DNA of 64,000 nt from NCBI RefSeq assembly GCF_900700375.1, contig NC_041726.1:17359239-17423238 (forward strand). The letters are read 5' to 3'. The stretch is from Denticeps clupeoides. Taxonomy: Eukaryota; Chordata; Actinopteri; Clupeiformes; Denticipitidae. The notes below the pieces were generated by a model. That model was not told the origin of the DNA. It ran no database searches and saw only the letters and a list, made by a program, of their open reading frames with translations. Below, one piece after another: positions 59,585 through 64,000 of the stretch; positions within the stretch are counted from its first letter, which is position 1; every line of letters starts with the position of its first letter. Position numbers and translations under genes: made by a program.

Positions 59585-59710
59585 GCGTCTTGTCGTGACG
59601 TCAGACGCAGTGTTTCGTGGCGTCAGACGCAGCGGGAAGGGGCAGCAGCAGCAACATTCGGTGCTGAGACGCGGAGACACGCGAACTGTGAAGCGGATAG
59701 TGGGTGAGTG
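59585..59710 (+). promoter_or_regulatory. CpG promoter and probable noncoding first exon of a gene to the right
   Basis: A CpG-rich block with a perfect CRE palindrome TGACGTCA (59596-59603) and a repeated CGTCAGACGCAG (59599-59610 and 59621-59632). A strong donor GTGAGT starts at 59704, which would end a noncoding exon at 59703. No coding exon of that gene is recognisable in the window. Confidence 0.5.
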
Positions 59711-62370
59711 TGTTGTGTGTGTATGATGTTTCTACGACGTGTGTACGACGTGATTACGACGTGTATAATGTGTGTGTACGGTGTTTACACTAGCTACCGC
59801 CCGGGCCTGTCCGTCCGGCCTGATCGCTGCTCCTCTACTCACTAGCTAATGCGCAGCTAATGCGTGTAAGCTACACACAACACACAAACTAACACAACTG
59901 TCACAGCTAGAGCTGCCTGGATCAGATATCGGCATCCTGTGCTTGTCATGCTGGGTGAACTAGACGATGGTTGTAGTTGTCCTGCTGAAATCACGTGATT
60001 TTGGGTTTCGTTGTGGTTGTGACGTTATTGCTCACGCAACCTTTTCACATTTTTTTTACATCCTTCAACTCCGGCCGCATTTTCACCTCCCTGAAATTCA
60101 GTCTGTGTCTTTCCGCTGCCGTGTGTGTTTGTGTTGTGGAGTATGGCTGAATGGACCCCCGTGTGTTTTTATGTTCCTCGCTGCGCATTTTGCGGCGATC
60201 CACCGTCTGCTCATCGCGCTGCGCCGTGCGCTTCGTGCTTATTATGTATTTTTATTACTGTTTCATCCTTTCCTTCGCGTCGTTTTTGTAGATGGATGCA
60301 GGGCGTTTCACCGTAAGATACACAAATATACATGATATAACGGACGCGTGTATCGTTCTACTCCACTAAATGTCTAAAACTGTAACAGTTGAGGATTTAT
60401 ACTGTATAAAGTTGTTGTATGGTGTTGGTGTATTTTATCATCACTGAACAGAGGTTTCTCAGATAGGATGCTGAAATCATGGTGATTTTCAGCTTCTCTG
60501 TACTGATATCAGATCTTATTTTCCCCCTTTTATTTTTGTTTTGTTAAAGAGTGGTTATAATAAAAACAGAGAATATAAATAATATTGTAACAAAGTGACT
60601 CAGTAATTCCTTAAAATTCTTGTAAATATCAGTTTGTATTTGTTTTGTGTTGAAATTCTGTCAGAATATGATCGGCATCATGATCATGGTGTTTTGGTGG
60701 CTGGAGGTGTTGGTGAGGAATGTCAGAGGTTCTAGTGGAATGTGTGGATCTGTTTATTGTCGATATCCCCTGGTTGCCTGTGATATTTTGAATGGTGACG
60801 ATGACCGGTTGAGTATTGCTGTCTTTGTGAAGACATTTGTCTCATTCTATAAAACATAAACATGGATAATTTTTTATGGTTTGCTCAGCCTGAGAAAGGC
60901 ACAAGAGATTTGATTTTTATTTTTCTCACTATCAGAAATAATAAAGAGCATGTGAAATTGTGTGAAGTCTGCATGATATCTCTCACAGCAGTCTGCAGAG
61001 TCTCTTCCAGAAAACAGCACAAACTCTTTCCATAAAAGCAACTTTATTTAGTTTTAGTTCAATTTCCTCATCGAGTGTAAATTCACCATGTACTACAGAT
61101 AGGGACTGTTTTTGTATCCATTATTGAGGCTGATATTCTGAATATCCCCTTAGATCACACGCACCTGTTTGCCTGTTGCTTTAAGGTTAATTTTTAATGA
61201 TGATTATCTGGGAAACACCTTGCAGGCCTGTTGGTTCAGCTCATGAAAGTGAAATGATTGTCATTGTGATACACTGCACATGGTGACACAACAAAATGTG
61301 TCCTCTGTATTTAATCAATTACCCTTAGTGAGCAGTGGGCAGCCAGGGGAGCAGTGAGTGGATATGGTACCTTGATCAAGGCCAATTTGAACCCACAACC
61401 TTTGGGTTACCAGTTCGCTTTGCCTACCCAGTAGGCTACCATTGCCCCATTGCATTGACTGCTTGTCTGTTGACTTAGTTGACTTTCAGGTCTACTCTGG
61501 ACCTACGGTTGAGCTGGACCAATGTGAACCAAAAACATTCCAATTTACCAATCTGATAGATGTAGGATTTTTCAAAAATAGACTAATAATTCCTTCTGTG
61601 GACAACCTACCCTATGTTATCTCATTCTATTACTGTAATTTATCGTAAAGGACAGTGGGCATTTTCAAATTATACCCAGTGTCAGAATGAAAAACAGGCC
61701 ATTATATGAATGAGCCAGAATTAGTCAGCAGGTCTAATGCAATGAAAATGCTGAGTCAGTAGAATGTTGGAAAGGCATGTGCTGATGTTGGATCAGGTCC
61801 TTCCAAGTTGCATATCTTTACCTCTATTTAGAGTCTAAAGAAAAGACTGATCAGAGACCAGCCTTCTGGGATACTTTTGGGCACAATCACACCTTCATGA
61901 GTCAGTTAATAAGATGGATGGTTTTCCAGTTTATTAAACTGAGCTGGAATGAAGTAAGTACACTAACAGGATTGAGGAGACTTATCTATGTGGTTCCATT
62001 TGAACTGAGTGTATTTGGAACATAAATCATTTGTATTTTGTTGTCTACTGAGCTGAAATTCTCAATACCTCAGTACATGTCTTAATAATAAATTTGCAAC
62101 TATTTGAGGAATCTGTTCTATATGTATGAAATGTAGTGTAATCTTGTTCTTGCTTACCTTTCTGTTGTTCTGTAGTCCTCACACTTACAATTATTGTAAA
62201 GTATGCCCTTTGTCTTTACTGTCCCATCATCTGTATCCGATGAACTACACCTGTGACACAATAAAACATACATTTTTGTCATTTTGTTTTGGTTTGGGTT
62301 TTCCTGTAGTCTTTTAAAGGTCTGGTGGTACGTTTATGTTCTGAGGAATAATTCACAATTTCACAAGTTT
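59711..62370 (+). other. Probable first intron of an unidentified gene
   Basis: CpG-rich to about 60300, then AT-rich. An open stretch at 59967-60335 has no family resemblance and looks accidental. One antisense SINE (61245-61448). No other feature. Confidence 0.45.
61245..61448 (-). repeat. SINE family A, antisense, TTGATCAAGG subfamily
   Basis: On + it runs from GAAAGTGAAATGATTGTCAT to GGCTACCATTGCCCC, with CCTTGATCAAGG in the body as in the 45718 copy. Confidence 0.8.
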
Positions 62371-62375
62371 ATTAA

Positions 62376-62945
62376 CTAGTGGTGGGCCGTTATCGGCGTT
62401 AACGTGCTGCGTTAATGCAAGACTTTTATCGGCGATAAAAAAAAATATCGCCGTTAATCTATTCACAAAGTTGGGTTGGGAGCTGGGTCTATACTACGCA
62501 AGCTTTTGTGCCAGAGTTAAATGGTTACACTAGATTTATAAGTATATTTCATCTTTCTTGTGTCTTTTAGTTTCTTATTTCCTAAAGACTTTTATTTTGT
62601 TTTTGAGACCCTGTTCAGGTCTCTTGGACACATGGCCTGAGCTGTGAGAGGTGCGTGGGGTTTGTGTGCCAAAAGTTATTTCTTTCATTTTAATTTATGT
62701 ACATATTAGGAATATTTTGCATGTGTGTTATTTTGTGAATATTTTTTTAGGTTCTTTTAATACTGTGTATTGTAGAGAGAGGTGCAGAAAGACGCGATGT
62801 GCGACGCGATGTTCTGACGCGACCTTGCTTTTTGCACAGAAAATCTCTTGGGTGTCTCAAAGACTTACTTTTAGTAATTATTTGGGTAGCACACATATTC
62901 TGAATGCCTTCGGCAGAATTCAAATGAGCCATTTTAAGACGTTTT
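62376..62945. mobile_element. Non-autonomous hAT-type element, second copy with different internal deletion
   Basis: Begins TAGTGGTGGGCCGTTATCGG like 30313, shares CAAAGTTGGGTTGGGAGCTG, the GAGAGAGGTGCAGAAAGACG block and TCTGAATGCCTTCGGCAGAA. Compared with the first copy, it keeps an extra segment after the GGGTCTATACTAC block (about 62498-62675) and lacks about 250 bases after CTCTTGGGTGTC. The right end with the TAATCTAGATTA array is missing. Confidence 0.75.
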
Positions 62946-62989
62946 TAGACGTTTAAATTAAAATGTGTAAATAAAAGTAATCACATCTA

Positions 62990-63976
62990 TAGGTAACACA
63001 GTTCTTGTTATCCTTATCTTACATACAGACAAAAAAAATATCAATAATAGTGAAATGTTTAATTTCAAAGTGAAACATACAAACTACTTATAACAACCTG
63101 AAATGCCCGGTGCTTTCAAAATACAATATTCTACAAAATTAAATAAATCACAAAAACTCTTTTACATTACTGTCGAACGACAAATCCTGGTAAGGCTAAA
63201 CAACTGTTTTGATTATATTTGGCCATTATAAAATCCCATATTATAGTTCTTATGTTTAACCAAAACGTTGTTTGGAGGCTGACTTGAACACAGGGATGCA
63301 TAGCTTTGTTAGCTTAGCTAAGATTAAGATTTGTAAACTGAGGTGAATTTCTTTAGGAAACCTTCATCAAAGTTTGAGGAAAGTTAACTAAACAGCTAAG
63401 AACAGTCTAAATAGTTAATGCCTACGTTTAGCCAAAATGTTGTTTGGAGGCTGACTTGAACACAGGAATGCATAGCTTCGCTAGCTTAGCCTAGCTTAGC
63501 TAAGGTTAAGACTTATAAAACGGGATTTTATAATAACCAAATATATTCAAAACAATTGTCCAGCCTTACCTATGAAATGTAATCCCCCGGGATCTGGTTT
63601 GGAGTGTACAGCGGTTTTTACAGCCCCAAGCAGCACAAGAGTGAGCCATTTTTATGCACTTCTCTCCATAGACATGTATATGCGTCACTCCACAGCACAA
63701 CCTATCGCAATATGGCGGAGACGTTGACGTACGATGCAGCTCATCATGCCGCGTCTACCCATACGTCTCCGAATCGAAAGTCATGTGACCAAACACGTCA
63801 CATCCGACTGAAGTGAGACTTCAGTCAGCTCGCAAACTTTGAGAGAATGGATCGGATATGTCGCCGATCCAATCCATGTACTAATCATTTAAATCGCAGC
63901 TTTTTGCGTTCATGTAGTTGCACAGACTGACATCGCGATTACGATTGCGATTAGATTAATCGTGCAGCACTAATTG
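62990..63976. mobile_element. hAT-type remnant with inverted and tandem internal repeats
   Basis: The right end, read inverted, is TAGTGCTGCACGATTAATCG, a common fish hAT terminus. Inside, 63188-63238 is the inverse of about 63520-63570 (GGTAAGGCTAAACAACTGTT against its complement). A 90-base unit containing TTTGGAGGCTGACTTGAACA occurs twice (about 63265 and 63440). No transposase is seen. Confidence 0.5.
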
Positions 63977-64000
63977 TTATTATTAGGAGCTAAAGAGGTC

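Noticed and set aside
59967-60335. Open stretch of 122 codons after the right-hand promoter
   Set aside because: Its composition is that of translated CpG-rich and T-rich DNA; no domain, signal or family resemblance and no splice-site support.

Overview
This is vertebrate nuclear DNA, almost certainly from a teleost fish. It holds multi-exon genes with GT-AG introns whose products match vertebrate families nearly residue for residue. It is also full of tRNA-derived SINEs, Tc1-like transposons, foldback elements and hAT remnants of the fish type. The species cannot be fixed from the sequence. There is no bacterial gene, CRISPR array, or retrovirus-like element that I could support.

Layout, left to right: (1) 1-4076, the last three coding exons of a co-Smad (smad4 or a fish smad4-like paralogue), + strand, with upstream exons off the left edge; (2) 9208-22052, syt11, + strand, four coding exons with two large repeat-rich introns; (3) 27707-34256, rit1, + strand, five coding exons, preceded at 27391-27510 by a degraded 5S rRNA copy; (4) 36427-38698, pex11b, + strand, four exons; (5) 42325-43786, aunip, - strand, three exons; (6) 44738-48220, vps28, + strand, nine coding exons, head to head with aunip; (7) 49395-59048, mapk15, + strand, fourteen exons; (8) 59596-64000, a CpG-rich promoter and probable noncoding first exon of a gene that lies off the right edge, then hAT-type repeats. 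In all seven genes the exon phases add up to an open frame; the six complete ones give proteins of 466 (syt11), 211 (rit1), 261 (pex11b), 299 (aunip), 223 (vps28) and 594 (mapk15) residues.

The genes do not form a pathway. They are signalling (Smad, Rit1, Mapk15), membrane traffic (Syt11, Vps28), peroxisome division (Pex11b) and centrosome/DNA repair (Aunip) genes. syt11-rit1 adjacency is an ancient linkage shared with mammals. The repeat layer has two SINE families (12 and 6 copies seen), three substantial Tc1-like elements plus fragments, two LINE fragments, several foldback elements and a pair of sibling non-autonomous hAT elements. I found no convincing new multi-gene system. The best second-look items are a direct repeat bracketing aunip exons 2-3, a PIP-box-like motif in Aunip, an RFX X-box-like site before mapk15, a (TA)n(TG)n tract touching a mapk15 splice acceptor, and an upstream ORF overlapping the rit1 start.
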